Source of the DNA: Thermoplasmatales archaeon | GTDB lineage: Archaea; Thermoplasmatota; Thermoplasmata; Methanomassiliicoccales; Methanomethylophilaceae | Length of the DNA stretch: 64,000 nt | Reading direction: 5' to 3' | Assembly: GCA_012520845.1 (NCBI GenBank) | Contig: JAAYNL010000015.1 | Coordinates: 215,802 to 279,801, forward strand | Shown: one piece after another, positions 41,614 through 50,746 of the stretch | How the letters are laid out: each line of letters starts with the position of its first letter | How positions within the stretch are numbered: position 1 is the stretch's first letter | Program-made: the position numbers and the translations under genes | Notes under the pieces: model-generated | Databases searched by the model: none | What the model was told of the DNA's origin: nothing | The model's input: only the letters and a program-made list of their open reading frames with translations

Positions 41614-43275
41614 ATGGCACAGAAGAAGAAGAAACTGTTCGCGGACGCATGCGCGAAGAAGTTCAAGGAGAAGCCCGAGGAAGTCAAGACCTCTTACTAC
41701 CACTTCGGCGGCTGGAGGCAGTCGAAGAGGAAGGTGGAGTTCGTTGAAGCGGCGAACAAGATCGCCAAGGAACGTGGCATCCCCATGATGAACCAGGACA
41801 TCGGTGTGCCCCTCGGGCAGAGGTCCTGGATGCCGTATCAGCTGTCCCACACCGACATCTACGTCGAGCCGGATGACCTCCACTGCATCAACAACCCTGC
41901 CATCCAGCAGGCTTGGGATGACATCAGGAGGACCATCCTCGTCGGGCTTGACTCCCCCCACCAGACCATCGAGAGGAGGCTGGGCAAGGAAGTCACCCCG
42001 GAGACCATCAACGACTACCTCGAGGCGGTCAACCACACGATGCCCGGCGGCGCTGTCGTTCAGGAGCACATGGCCGAGATCAACCCGGCCCTGGTGTACG
42101 ACTCCTACGTGAAGGTCTTCTCCGGCGACGACGAGCTCATCGACGAGATCGACAAGAGGTTCGTGATCGACATCAACAAGCTCTTCAGCAAGGACCACGC
42201 GGCCCAGCTGAAGAAGGCCATCGGCCCGACCCTGATGCAGGCCGTCCGCGTCCCCACCATAGTCGGTAGGGTCATGGACGGAGGTACCATCTCCAGGCAC
42301 GCGGCCATGCAGATCTCCATGGCGTTCATCAGCTCCTACAAGCTGGCCGCCGGCGAGGCTGCGATCGCCGACTTCGCGTACTCCGCGAAGCACCAGTCCC
42401 TGCCCATGGGTACCATGATGCCCGCGAGGCGCGCCAGGGGTCCCAACGAGCCCGGCGGCGTGCCCTTCGGCTTCCTGGCCGACATGGCCCAGTCCGACCG
42501 CGTGAAGCCCGAGGATCCCGCGAAGGGCGCCCTCGAGGCCGTCGCTCTCGGCGCGATCATCTACGACCAGATCTACCTCGGTGGCTACATGTCCGGCGGC
42601 GTCGGGTTCACCCAGTACGCCTCCGCCGCGTACACCGACAACATCCTTGAGGACTACGTCTACTACGCAGTGGACTACATCAAGGACAAGTACGGTGGAT
42701 TCTGCAAGCTGGACCCCGCCAAGTTCGACGAGCTCGAGAAGCTCGGTGACGACATCAACGCGTACGCCTTGGAGATGTACGAGAGGTACCCCGCCGTCAT
42801 GGAGGCCCACTTCGGTGGTTCCCAGAGGGCGACTGTCGCCGCCGCGTCCACCGGCATCGCCGGTTCGATGGCGACGGGCAACGCCGACTGCGGCGTGAAC
42901 CTCTGGTACCTGTCCATGCTCCAGCACAAGGAGAGGACCGGAAGGCTCGGGTTCTACGGGTTCGACCTGCAGGACCAGTGCGGTTCCGCCAACTCGTTCT
43001 CCTACAGGTCCGACGAGGGCCTGCCCATGGAGCTGAGGGGTCCCAACTACCCCAACTACGCCATGAACGTCGGTCACATGTCCGGCTACACCGGCATACC
43101 GAAGGCGGCCCACGCCGCCCGCGGCGATGCCTACACCGCCAACCCGTTCATCCGCGTGGCGTTCGCCGACCCAAGCCTCGTGTTCGACTTCGCGAACATC
43201 ACCAAGGAAGTCGGCCGCGGTGGCCTCCGCGACTTCAAGCCCGCCGGCGAGAGGTCCGCTGTCATAAAGGTGTGA
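41614..43275 (+). CDS. mcrA: Methyl-coenzyme M reductase subunit alpha
   Basis: A 553-residue catalytic subunit. Comparison from memory with the Methanothermobacter enzyme places the modified or active residues. N-methyl-His is His260 (FAYSAKH), methyl-Arg is Arg273 ([13 protein letters not shown]), and the active-site Tyr is Tyr335 (FTQYA). Methyl-Gln is Gln404 (FGGSQR). Thioglycine, didehydro-Asp and methyl-Cys would be Gly449, Asp454 and Cys456 in [10 protein letters not shown]. All target residues are present; which are really modified needs mass spectrometry. ATG 41614 is preferred to GTG 41605 because GGGAGAGTGAT lies upstream. The sequence looks like methanogenic McrA rather than alkane-oxidising types. 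Confidence 0.97.
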   Translation: MAQKKKKLFADACAKKFKEKPEEVKTSYYHFGGWRQSKRKVEFVEAANKIAKERGIPMMNQDIGVPLGQRSWMPYQLSHTDIYVEPDDLHCINNPAIQQAWDDIRRTILVGLDSPHQTIERRLGKEVTPETINDYLEAVNHTMPGGAVVQEHMAEINPALVYDSYVKVFSGDDELIDEIDKRFVIDINKLFSKDHAAQLKKAIGPTLMQAVRVPTIVGRVMDGGTISRHAAMQISMAFISSYKLAAGEAAIADFAYSAKHQSLPMGTMMPARRARGPNEPGGVPFGFLADMAQSDRVKPEDPAKGALEAVALGAIIYDQIYLGGYMSGGVGFTQYASAAYTDNILEDYVYYAVDYIKDKYGGFCKLDPAKFDELEKLGDDINAYALEMYERYPAVMEAHFGGSQRATVAAASTGIAGSMATGNADCGVNLWYLSMLQHKERTGRLGFYGFDLQDQCGSANSFSYRSDEGLPMELRGPNYPNYAMNVGHMSGYTGIPKAAHAARGDAYTANPFIRVAFADPSLVFDFANITKEVGRGGLRDFKPAGERSAVIKV

Positions 43276-43279
43276 TCGC

Positions 43280-43558
43280 GTGAAAGTGGGCGACGTCTGC
43301 AAGTACATCCCGACATCCACCGTCGGAAAGGTCACCGGGGTGCGCGAGAGGGACGGCAGGGTCTGGGCTTGCCTGGACCGTACCGGCCTCTGGTACGACG
43401 TCTCGGTCCTGTCCGCCGCTGACCCGTCGGAGTACGTGGAGGTCGCCTACAAGTACCGCGAGAAGACCGTCGACAGCGCGATGGAGTCCCTGGAACGCCT
43501 CAAGGCCGAGGCCCAGGAGATCGACATCAGCGACATGGCTGCTACGAGCGGCGGATAA
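43280..43558 (+). CDS. DUF2098 family protein downstream of mcrA
   Basis: A 92-residue protein starting with GTG, 4 bp after the mcrA stop. The fold-defining parts VGDVCKYIPTSTVGKVTGV and VWACLDRTGLWYDVSVL match DUF2098, a small beta domain largely confined to methanogens. An acidic helical tail follows (ESLERLKAEAQEIDIS). Function unknown. Because it is transcribed as the fifth gene of the mcr operon, a role in MCR assembly is a fair guess. Its stop codon lies in the loop of the operon's terminator hairpin. Confidence 0.8.
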   Translation: MKVGDVCKYIPTSTVGKVTGVRERDGRVWACLDRTGLWYDVSVLSAADPSEYVEVAYKYREKTVDSAMESLERLKAEAQEIDISDMAATSGG

Positions 43559-43590
43559 CGCCGCTCGCCCAAACCCTTTTTTCATTTTTC
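43547..43590 (+). terminator. Terminator of the mcr operon
   Basis: AGCGGCG (43547-43553) pairs with CGCCGCT (43559-43565) around GATAA, which contains the stop codon of the preceding gene. CGCCCAAACCCTTTTTTC and a long T-rich tract follow. Confidence 0.75.
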
Positions 43591-43641
43591 ATTTTCCCCT
43601 TCCTTCGGCAACGATTATAATGCCCACGGGGATTACCCACC

Positions 43642-44199
43642 ATGACCCTCATGGACGCAGGTTCGTTTGCCAAGATGGAAGTTATCACCATGGACGCCCA
43701 CGTCCTGGGCGAGGTGCAGGACCTAAGGTACGACCCGATTTCCTGGGAGATCAAAGGGTTCAAGGTCAAGAGCAGCAAATCCGCCGCCTCCGTCCTCAGC
43801 GCCGGGTCCGGCAGGTCCATGATGTTCCTCGAGACCGGCGACTACGCCGTGAACGACGTGGTCCTCGTCGACTCCGACCTGGAGGGGCTCAGGGGTTCCG
43901 TTTCCGCGGACAGCGACGCCTCCCCCACCCTGTCCTACCTCAAGGGCAAGAAGGTGGTCTCCTCGGACGGCATCGTCCTCGGCACCCTCGACGAGGTCGT
44001 TGTGGACGCGGAAAGGTGGGTGGTCCCCACGTTCAAGATGAAGCTGGACAAGGCGGCCTACGAGCACCTCGGCGTCAAGCGCGGGCTGTTCGCCAAGACG
44101 GTGAGCGGCATACCCGCCTCGGACATCGCCTCGGTGTCGGAGACGGTCTCGCTGTACCCCACGGCGGCGGAACTGCGGTCGTCGATAGTCATTGAGTGA
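43642..44199 (+). CDS. Protein with two PRC-barrel domains
   Basis: A 185-residue protein made of two PRC-barrel-like halves: residues 10-80 (FAKMEVITMDAHVLGEVQDL) and 95-165 (LKGKKVVSSDGIVLGTLDEV). PRC barrels bind protein partners or RNA and occur in photosynthetic reaction centres and RimM; archaeal ones are mostly uncharacterised. The start is leaderless or nearly so (ATTATAAT at 43613-43620). Its 3' end overlaps the convergent gene by 11 bp. Confidence 0.78.
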   Translation: MTLMDAGSFAKMEVITMDAHVLGEVQDLRYDPISWEIKGFKVKSSKSAASVLSAGSGRSMMFLETGDYAVNDVVLVDSDLEGLRGSVSADSDASPTLSYLKGKKVVSSDGIVLGTLDEVVVDAERWVVPTFKMKLDKAAYEHLGVKRGLFAKTVSGIPASDIASVSETVSLYPTAAELRSSIVIE

Positions 44200-44740
44200 C
44201 GGTATCGAAGGCGACCAGGATCGACGCCAGCTTGGGGTCGTCCTCCATGCCGTGCCTCTTGCGAATCATCGCGTCGCAGGTCGGGGCGGGGCTGCAGGAA
44301 ATGACGTTCGTGCACCCGTTCGACTCGTTGAGCTCCGGGAAGGAGACGGGGGGCATCACGAAGTTTTCCGACTCCCCCTTCTCGGGCCGCACGTCGGTGA
44401 ACACGACGAAGCCGTCGGACAGCCATATCGTGTTCTCCCTTTCCATGTATTCCTTGGCCGTGTGGGGGAAAACCTCCACGCCCATCAGCAGCCCCCCGTC
44501 CGATTCCAATATCACCGTGGGTTCCGGCGGGGGCCTGAACCTGGGGTCCTTCACTATGCAGATGACGTGCTCCCTCTCCAGGGCCTGGCTGAAACCGTCG
44601 TTCCTGACGGCGATGTCGCCGACGGCCTTGACTTTCTTCTCTTCCTCGTCTATCATGCGGAGGGTTTCATCGTCCAGGTAGAATGCTTTGACGACGCCCC
44701 TCATGTTAGACAGTATCTCCAAGGGGTCGGGACGTTCCAT
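44189..44740 (-). CDS. Conserved-looking hypothetical protein
   Basis: A 183-residue soluble protein I do not recognise. Visible parts are an N-terminal helical region (DPLEILSNMRGVVKAFYLDDETLRM), a beta-rich middle (EHVICIVKDPRFRPPPEPTVI), and a C-terminal cysteine pair (NGCTNVISCSPAPTCDAM) that could bind metal. The ATG at 44740 is chosen over the longer frame to 44791 because of TATA spacing. It shares its promoter interval with the divergent AhpD-like gene and lies between the mcr operon and the MCR activation cluster. Confidence 0.6.
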   Translation of the reverse strand: MERPDPLEILSNMRGVVKAFYLDDETLRMIDEEEKKVKAVGDIAVRNDGFSQALEREHVICIVKDPRFRPPPEPTVILESDGGLLMGVEVFPHTAKEYMERENTIWLSDGFVVFTDVRPEKGESENFVMPPVSFPELNESNGCTNVISCSPAPTCDAMIRKRHGMEDDPKLASILVAFDTVTQ

Positions 44741-44756
44741 GCGTGGCAATCGTGAA

Positions 44757-44770
44757 CAGGTTATTAAACG
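44757..44770. promoter_or_regulatory. Shared TATA-like element for two divergent genes
   Basis: GTTATTAAAC reads GTTTAATAAC on the minus strand. Its centre is about 28 nt before ATG 44792 (plus) and about 24 nt before ATG 44740 (minus), the same arrangement as at 1127-1137. Confidence 0.5.
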
Positions 44771-44791
44771 TTGACCATTTTTCCGTAACAC

Positions 44792-45082
44792 ATGTCTCTA
44801 ACCATGCTGAACGAAAGAGACCCAGACACCGTCCGGGCACTTTACGCCTACAGGAAGGAGGTGTTCCGCGAGGGTCCCCTCGACATCAAGGTGAAGGAGT
44901 TGATCGCCCTGGCGATCTCCTCCGTACTGAAATGCGAGAAATGCCTGGAATACCACGTGGAGGCGGCGAAGAGGGTCGGCGCCACCGGGGACGAGATACT
45001 CGACGCCCTGGAGGTCGCCATGTACATGACCGGGCCGTCGGCGATGATCTGGTCCCCCTACATAGACGAAGCGGTGAAGTGA
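44792..45082 (+). CDS. Carboxymuconolactone decarboxylase/AhpD-like protein
   Basis: A 96-residue CMD-family protein. The family core VKELIALAISSVLKCEKCLEYHVEAAKRVGA includes the redox CxxC pair (CEKC) and nearby His typical of AhpD-like alkylhydroperoxidases, so a thiol-redox or peroxidase role is likely. It might protect oxygen-sensitive MCR, but that is only inferred from location. Leaderless start from a shared TATA box. Confidence 0.87.
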   Translation: MSLTMLNERDPDTVRALYAYRKEVFREGPLDIKVKELIALAISSVLKCEKCLEYHVEAAKRVGATGDEILDALEVAMYMTGPSAMIWSPYIDEAVK

Positions 45083-45083
45083 C

Positions 45084-46034
45084 TCAGAACTCGACTATGT
45101 TGATGTTCCCGTAACCCGCCGCCGACCTCATGTCCACCACGCCGATGGAGGCGATGGTCATCCCGTGCAGGTCTATCGGGGCGACGATCACCTTCAGGCC
45201 TTTGTAGGGGCCGGTGACGGCCGTCTTCCTGATGGTCGTCCCGCGGTTGATGACCTCCTCCAGGATGTCCCCGGTGTAGGCGTTGTCGATGACGGTCCCG
45301 TCCTCTATCCTTATCCCGAGGTTGTCCCTGCTCTTGGCGCAGACAGGCAGGCCGCCGACCAGGTCGTGGACCGCGAACGCCAGGGAGATGATTTCGTCGG
45401 CGGCGCTCGAACTGGTCATGATGTCCTTCAGGTCCCTGGCGATTGGGATCCCGCCCATGAGGGCGAGGGCCGCCGCTATGGCTCCCCTTTCCGCCTTCTC
45501 GCCCGTCCTCCCGGTGCCGATGACGACGGCGTCCCCGTCCATGATTTCGAAGCTGGCGAAAAGCGAGTCCTTCAATTCCCGGTCCACGGGGAAATCGGAC
45601 CCCGGGAACGCCAGGTCGCCGTCTACGCAGACGAGCGTGGTGGCGCCCAGGGCGCCGGCCATTATCGCCACGTCCCTCTCCTCGGATCCGTAATGGACCC
45701 TCTTGGCCATCCTCGGGACGATGGCGGCGTGGTCGAACTGGCCGATGGTTATCGAGGTGTTGGGCAACGGGGCCGTCTCCATGTACGCCGAGTCCCTGGT
45801 GATTACGCCCTTCTCCGTCAGCACCGTGCCCCTCGGCCCGGTTTTGACGTAACCCCTCCTGGAAAGCATCTCCAGGATGGTCCTGGTGCTGCCCTCCCCG
45901 ATGCCCAGGTATTCGGAGAGCCTTTTGCGCCCCAGGGGTTTCTCGTCGTCGAAGGACATGAGAGCCTTCCAGATGTGGTAATCGCCGAATTTCGGTATCG
46001 GGCCGCTGCCCCTTTTGTGCCTGGGCTGACGCAT
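45084..46034 (-). CDS. Winged-helix protein with DUF4443/DUF2111-like domains
   Basis: A 316-residue putative regulator. Residues 15-75 form a winged helix (KPLGRKRLSEYLGIGEGSTRTI, MLSRRGYVKTGPRGTVLTEKG). The middle (ERDVAIMAGALGATTLVCVDG, AVVIGTGRTGEKAERGAIAAAL) and the C-terminal part (GIRIEDGTVIDNAYTGD, VIVAPIDLHGMTIASIGVVDM) resemble the archaeal domains DUF4443 and DUF2111, recalled rather than searched. It likely binds a small ligand and DNA. It lies head to head with atwA and just beyond the mcr operon, so it is a candidate regulator of the MCR activation cluster. Confidence 0.65.
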   Translation of the reverse strand: MRQPRHKRGSGPIPKFGDYHIWKALMSFDDEKPLGRKRLSEYLGIGEGSTRTILEMLSRRGYVKTGPRGTVLTEKGVITRDSAYMETAPLPNTSITIGQFDHAAIVPRMAKRVHYGSEERDVAIMAGALGATTLVCVDGDLAFPGSDFPVDRELKDSLFASFEIMDGDAVVIGTGRTGEKAERGAIAAALALMGGIPIARDLKDIMTSSSAADEIISLAFAVHDLVGGLPVCAKSRDNLGIRIEDGTVIDNAYTGDILEEVINRGTTIRKTAVTGPYKGLKVIVAPIDLHGMTIASIGVVDMRSAAGYGNINIVEF

Positions 46035-46142
46035 CGCGGGGCAATATATGGGGGGAGTTATCAAATTTCCCCACCCTTTGTTTCGGAAGGTCGCAAAGCG
46101 TTGCTCGCTACATTTTATAACGGCGATTACATTGTCGGTCCC

Positions 46143-47756
46143 ATGGCTGAAAAAGCTGTCGAACTGCTTAGGATAGAGAACGTCACGAAAAGCTTCGACG
46201 GTAAGGTTGTCTTGAACAACGTGAGCGCGGTTCTGCACTCCGGCGAGACCCTGGGACTGATTGGGAAAAGCGCTGCTGGGAAAAGCGTGCTCATACACAT
46301 GGTGCGCGGCAGCGAGGGCCACAAACCCGATTCCGGGCGCATCCTCTACCACGTCAACGTCTGCGCCAAGTGCCACGAGATGCGCCTGCCCGGCACCGGC
46401 GACGCCTGCCCCTGCGGCGGGAAGGCCGAGGACCGCTGGCTCAACTATTGGGAAATGGCCGACAGGGACCCGCTCAGGCTGGCGCTCAGGGCGCGCATTT
46501 CGATCATGCTGCAGAGGACATTCGCCCTCTTCGGCGACAACACCGTCGTGGAGAACGTGTTCGAGGCAATCGGCGACAACGACCCGAACAAGATAGAGAA
46601 GGCCGTGGAACTGCTGGAGTTCGTCAACATGACCCACAGGACCACCCACATCGCCAGGGACCTTTCCGGGGGCGAGAAGCAGAGGATAGTCCTGGCTAGG
46701 CAGCTGGCGAGGAACCCGCTGTTCTTCCTCGCGGACGAGCCCACCGGCACCCTGGACCCGCACACGGCGGAGATAGTGCATCAGAGGCTCGTGGACTACG
46801 TCAAGGGCAACGGCGTCTGCATGATCGTGGCGTCGCACTGGCCCGAGGCCATAGAGAAGGTGGCCGACAAGGCCATCTGGCTCGACTACGGCGACGTCGT
46901 CATGCAGGGCGATCCCGACGAGGTGGCCTCCAAGTTCATGGAGGAGTACAAGTTCGAGAGGCGCAAGCCCACCGTCCTCGGTGATAAGCTCATCGAGCTC
47001 AGGGACGCGAAGAAACACTTCTTCTCCGTGGTCAGGGGCGTCGTCAGGGCCGTAGACGGCGTCACGTTCGACATCATGGAGCGGGAGATCGTCGCCCTCG
47101 TCGGCCTGTCCGGCGCGGGGAAGACGACCACATCCAGGATGATTGCCGGCATGACGCCGGCGACCAACGGCTCCGTCAAGATACGCATCGGGGAGGACTG
47201 GGTCGACATGTCCGAGTCCGGTTTCATGGGCAAGGGCAGGGCGACCCCCTACATCGGGTTCCTGCATCAGGAATACACGCTGTACCCGTTCGACAACGTC
47301 CTGCGGAACCTCACCACGTGCATAGGCATGAGGATGCCCGCGGAGCTCGCGAAGGTAAAGGCGATCCAGGTGCTGCTGAGCGTCGGGTTCCCCAAGGACA
47401 AGGTGGAGGACCTGCTGTATTCCCGCCCGGACGAGCTTTCCGTCGGCGAGACCCAGAGGATAGCCTTCGCCCAGGTCCTGATCCAGGAACCGAAGATCGT
47501 GATACTCGACGAGCCGACGGGCACCATGGACCCCATCACCAAGGTGGCGGTGGCCGAGGCCGTCCTGAACGCCAGGGAGGAGTTGGACGAGACGTTCATC
47601 GTGGTGAGCCACGACATGGATTTCGTCAGGAACTGCTGCGACAGGGTCGTCCTGATGAAGGACGGCAAGGTGGTGAAGATAGGGACGCCCGAAGAGGTCC
47701 TGGAGGAGTTCCAGGAGATAGAGCGGGAGCAGGCCGCCGGCGGTGAAAACAATTGA
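46143..47756 (+). CDS. atwA: MCR activation component A2 (tandem ABC ATPase)
   Basis: A 537-residue soluble protein with two ABC ATPase domains. Walker A sites are [11 protein letters not shown] (near residue 40) and [12 protein letters not shown] (near 322). Signatures are LSGGEKQR and LSVGETQR, and Walker B regions are LADEPTG and ILDEPTG. A zinc-ribbon-like insert (CAKCHEM...CPCGGK) after the first Walker A is typical of component A2. A2 uses ATP to drive reduction of the F430 nickel to Ni(I). TTTTATAAC lies 27 nt upstream, so the start is leaderless. First gene of an eight-gene coupled operon. Confidence 0.95.
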   Translation: MAEKAVELLRIENVTKSFDGKVVLNNVSAVLHSGETLGLIGKSAAGKSVLIHMVRGSEGHKPDSGRILYHVNVCAKCHEMRLPGTGDACPCGGKAEDRWLNYWEMADRDPLRLALRARISIMLQRTFALFGDNTVVENVFEAIGDNDPNKIEKAVELLEFVNMTHRTTHIARDLSGGEKQRIVLARQLARNPLFFLADEPTGTLDPHTAEIVHQRLVDYVKGNGVCMIVASHWPEAIEKVADKAIWLDYGDVVMQGDPDEVASKFMEEYKFERRKPTVLGDKLIELRDAKKHFFSVVRGVVRAVDGVTFDIMEREIVALVGLSGAGKTTTSRMIAGMTPATNGSVKIRIGEDWVDMSESGFMGKGRATPYIGFLHQEYTLYPFDNVLRNLTTCIGMRMPAELAKVKAIQVLLSVGFPKDKVEDLLYSRPDELSVGETQRIAFAQVLIQEPKIVILDEPTGTMDPITKVAVAEAVLNAREELDETFIVVSHDMDFVRNCCDRVVLMKDGKVVKIGTPEEVLEEFQEIEREQAAGGENN

Positions 47757-47764
47757 AACAGAGG

Positions 47765-48382
47765 ATGGGTAGGCACCTGAGCTTCGTGGAATGCCGCGAA
47801 TCCATGGGCATGGGTGCCGGCGGCGGCCTCGCGCAGAGGAATTCGATTTCGGAGAGCGGCAGGGACGTCGTGGCCGTGGCCATGGGCCCCGGCAGGAGGC
47901 ACATCACCAAACCGGTGTGTGAGATAACCTACGCCCTCAGGGAGGAGAACCTGGACACCTCCGTCCTGGTCCTCAACGCGGGCGGCGGGGTGCCCGCCGA
48001 CGCGCCGGACGTCATCCACGGCCAGCTTTTCGGCCTGGAACCCATAGAGGCGGAGAGGATGCGGCAGTTCAAGGTGGCGTTAATCCATCTGGGCAACGTG
48101 CGCAACCACATCATCTGGAAGGCCAGGCTGATACTGCGCAACGTGGACATACCCGCGATGGTCGTGGCCCAATGCCCCGTCGATTTCGAGGACTTCGCCG
48201 CCATCGGCGTGAAGACCAGGGACGTCATGCCCCCGGACGACAAGATCGAGACCAGGGGCACCATCATGGAAATCGTGACGGGCGTGGTCAGGGGCGTCTC
48301 GTGCGAACAGGAGAAACTCGACGAGATAGTCGCCAAGATACAGCGTATGCTGCCCAGGGTCAAGGCGGTGGGCGAGAAATGA
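47765..48382 (+). CDS. mcrC: Methyl-coenzyme M reductase operon protein C
   Basis: A 205-residue McrC. It opens with [21 protein letters not shown], and [34 protein letters not shown] and [20 protein letters not shown] are conserved. McrC is part of the A3a activation complex that prepares MCR for catalysis, together with Mmp proteins. It is absent from the mcr operon itself and sits here between atwA and mmp3. The ATG at 47765 gives the family N-terminus; an in-frame TTG at 47753 would overlap atwA. Confidence 0.94.
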   Translation: MGRHLSFVECRESMGMGAGGGLAQRNSISESGRDVVAVAMGPGRRHITKPVCEITYALREENLDTSVLVLNAGGGVPADAPDVIHGQLFGLEPIEAERMRQFKVALIHLGNVRNHIIWKARLILRNVDIPAMVVAQCPVDFEDFAAIGVKTRDVMPPDDKIETRGTIMEIVTGVVRGVSCEQEKLDEIVAKIQRMLPRVKAVGEK

Positions 48383-49896
48383 TCGTCACCGTCAACGGCA
48401 AGGAAAAGAAGCTCAAGGCCGGGGCCAGATTGAAGGATGCCCTGGCGGGCGAGGGCTACGTGCCCGGCACGCTGGTCTCCGTACACCTGTCCACGGAGAG
48501 GCTCACCGAGGAGTCGAACGAGTTCGAGATAAGGACGAACTCCGGCAGGTCCATTTTCATCAAGTTGGACGACAGCCCCGAGGCGGCGGTATGGAGGGCC
48601 TCCATAGACAAGATCGTCGGGATAAGCGCCAGGTGGGTCACCAGGAAGGTTGCCGCCCTCGGGTCCTTCCCGACGGACATCAAGGGCAGCAGGGAGACCA
48701 GGATGTACCGGAAGTACGACTGCTTCTTCTCCCTCGGCGGGTTCGACAACAGGACCACCTACTTCATGATAGCGAGGGACGACCACCGGGCATCCTACGG
48801 CGCCGGGGCCGGCCGCATAGGCAGGGTGACGAAGGGCAGGCACCTGGTGGACGGGATGTACGAGGGCGACACCATTCTTTCGATAACGCCCTCCGTGTCC
48901 GAGACCAGCAGGGAGAACATAGAGGTCACCTCCGATTTGAATTACGCCCTCACCGACGGCTGCTCCGTGCGGTCCAAGGTCGTCGTAGACCTCAACGCGG
49001 ATTCCCCGGTGTCCGCGGAACACCTGCTCGTGCTTTCCGGCAAGGGGTACCTGGAGGTGACGGACGAGACCGGCAGTTTCGCCGGCTGCTCCGAGGACAT
49101 GGACGTGGACATCCCCGTCGAGGGCAGGAAGGTCAGGGAAGCCGGCTCGGTGACCGTCAGGAACTCCGGCGTCGGCAGGGGCAGGATACACATCTACAGG
49201 GAGAGGAGGCAGGTCACCGACGGCCACAACGACGCCGGGCGGGTGTCCGCCGGCATGGCGATCGTGGCCGCCGCCAAGGACGGCGAACGGTTCGCGATAG
49301 AGACCAACCCGCCCAGGATACTCGCCGTGGGAAGGACCCAGGCCGACGCGTCGGCGCTGCTTTCCGCCGCCGGCATAAAACAGGTCAGGACGGGCGACCG
49401 GTCCGACGGGGCGATCGTGGTGGACCAGACCCCGGAGAGGACGCTGACCGCCGTCGCCGCGGGCTCGGTGGAGACGTTCGGCGTGGACCCCGCGAGGGTG
49501 TTCACCGTCGCCATCGACGACAGGAAGGCGGACAGCGCCCGGTTCTTCAGGAAGGTCACCGGCCTGAGCCACAAACCCGTGGGGGAGATGAAGGTGCACT
49601 TCACCTACCCCGGGATGTCCATGATCACCTTCGAGGGCGACCCGGAGCGGGGCAAGTCGCTGTACCCGCACGAGCCGTTCAAACGCTGCCGCCGCGGCGA
49701 CATAGGGATAACGAACCAATCGAGGCCCCACGCCGGCCTCATGGGCATAAGGCTGGACGACAGCAAGGAATACGGCCCCACGGGCGAGGAGCCCCCGGGC
49801 ACCAACATCGTCGGCAGGTTCACCGGCGACCTGGCGCTCTTGCTGGACGGCCTGGACGACGGCCACAGCGTCTACATCAGGGAGGAGAAACCGTGA
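48379..49896 (+). CDS. mmp3: Methanogenesis marker protein 3
   Basis: A 505-residue protein of the methanogenesis marker 3 (UPF0288) family. An N-terminal ubiquitin-like segment ([22 protein letters not shown]) precedes the main domain ([40 protein letters not shown]). A C-terminal cyclophilin-like part follows ([32 protein letters not shown]). It belongs to the set of proteins found with McrC in the MCR activation complex. It overlaps mcrC by ATGA and mmp6 by GTGA. Confidence 0.93.
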   Translation: MIVTVNGKEKKLKAGARLKDALAGEGYVPGTLVSVHLSTERLTEESNEFEIRTNSGRSIFIKLDDSPEAAVWRASIDKIVGISARWVTRKVAALGSFPTDIKGSRETRMYRKYDCFFSLGGFDNRTTYFMIARDDHRASYGAGAGRIGRVTKGRHLVDGMYEGDTILSITPSVSETSRENIEVTSDLNYALTDGCSVRSKVVVDLNADSPVSAEHLLVLSGKGYLEVTDETGSFAGCSEDMDVDIPVEGRKVREAGSVTVRNSGVGRGRIHIYRERRQVTDGHNDAGRVSAGMAIVAAAKDGERFAIETNPPRILAVGRTQADASALLSAAGIKQVRTGDRSDGAIVVDQTPERTLTAVAAGSVETFGVDPARVFTVAIDDRKADSARFFRKVTGLSHKPVGEMKVHFTYPGMSMITFEGDPERGKSLYPHEPFKRCRRGDIGITNQSRPHAGLMGIRLDDSKEYGPTGEEPPGTNIVGRFTGDLALLLDGLDDGHSVYIREEKP

Positions 49897-50315
49897 GCGG
49901 GAAGAAGGAAACCAGGCTGCTGATGATATCGCCGGCGTCCACGGTGACGCCGGACCTCCTGTCCAGGACGATACACTCCATGGGCAGGCCGGTCACCGTC
50001 AAGGAGACGTGCTACGGGTGCCTCATAGAGGGGCCCCCGGAGGAACTCAGGGAAATCAGGGACGAGGCCAGGAAGATGGACCCGCACGGGATTTACTCCA
50101 AGGTCAGGGCGTATCCCGCCGGCGACCCAAGGAGGTGCAGGGCGCAGCACGGCACCAGGCCGGGCTACGCCCAGCTGGAGTGGGAATGGAAGGCTTTGGC
50201 CCACATGCGTTACGCATTGGACTGCGAGGCGGCCGGCGAGGCGCCGCCCGCGGAAAAGACGAGGAAAAGGATCCCGCCCAGGGAATTCAAGGACATATGC
50301 GAGGAGATCGAATGA
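49893..50315 (+). CDS. mmp6: Methanogenesis marker protein 6
   Basis: A 140-residue marker-6 family protein. Characteristic parts are VKETCYGCLIEGPPEEL and VRAYPAGDPRRCRAQHGTRPGY, with a conserved Cys in each. The exact role is unknown; the gene occurs only in methanogens and relatives, in this cluster. GTG start overlapping the mmp3 stop; its own stop overlaps the mmp5 ATG. Confidence 0.92.
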   Translation: MSGKKETRLLMISPASTVTPDLLSRTIHSMGRPVTVKETCYGCLIEGPPEELREIRDEARKMDPHGIYSKVRAYPAGDPRRCRAQHGTRPGYAQLEWEWKALAHMRYALDCEAAGEAPPAEKTRKRIPPREFKDICEEIE

Positions 50316-50746
50316 AAGTCTTCATAGACCCGCCGAACAGCCTCATCCTGTTCGACATAGTGGAAAGGTTCGGCCACGAGCCGCTGAGCACCATGGCCGC
50401 GCTGCAGGAGAGGGTGAACAGCATGGAGATAGACATGCCGCCCATGAACGTGACCCTGGACGACGTGATAAGGGGCCTGAAGTACGCGGGCATCGAGGTG
50501 CCGTCCGGCATCCGCGGAAGGCTTGCCGTGTGGGGCCCCATGATCGACGAGGCCGACGCCGCCATCGTGATGGAGGAAGCCCCCTTCGCCTTCGGGTGCG
50601 TGGGCTGCGAGAGGACCAACGTCATGGTGAAATACCTGCTGAAGAGGAAGGGCATACCCATCCTGTTCGCCAAATACCCGGAGGACGGGGATGAGGCCAG
50701 GCGCTTCGTCGCCAGGGCCAGGGAATTCCTGGAGGGGTTGGGATGA
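50312..50746 (+). CDS. mmp5: Methanogenesis marker protein 5
   Basis: A 144-residue marker-5 protein. The N-terminal [24 protein letters not shown] and the cysteine motif [23 protein letters not shown] are typical. It may bind a metal or thiol ligand through CxxC, but function is not known. Coupled by 4-bp overlaps to both neighbours. Confidence 0.92.
   Translation: MKVFIDPPNSLILFDIVERFGHEPLSTMAALQERVNSMEIDMPPMNVTLDDVIRGLKYAGIEVPSGIRGRLAVWGPMIDEADAAIVMEEAPFAFGCVGCERTNVMVKYLLKRKGIPILFAKYPEDGDEARRFVARAREFLEGLG

Noticed and set aside
41410..43335. 641-codon minus-strand frame opposite mcrA and mcrG
   Set aside because: A shadow of strongly biased mcr codons; the plus strand encodes certain mcr genes.
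47929..49866. 645-codon minus-strand frame opposite mcrC and mmp3
   Set aside because: Antisense shadow; no Shine-Dalgarno or TATA box, and the composition is typical of reverse-read GC-rich genes.
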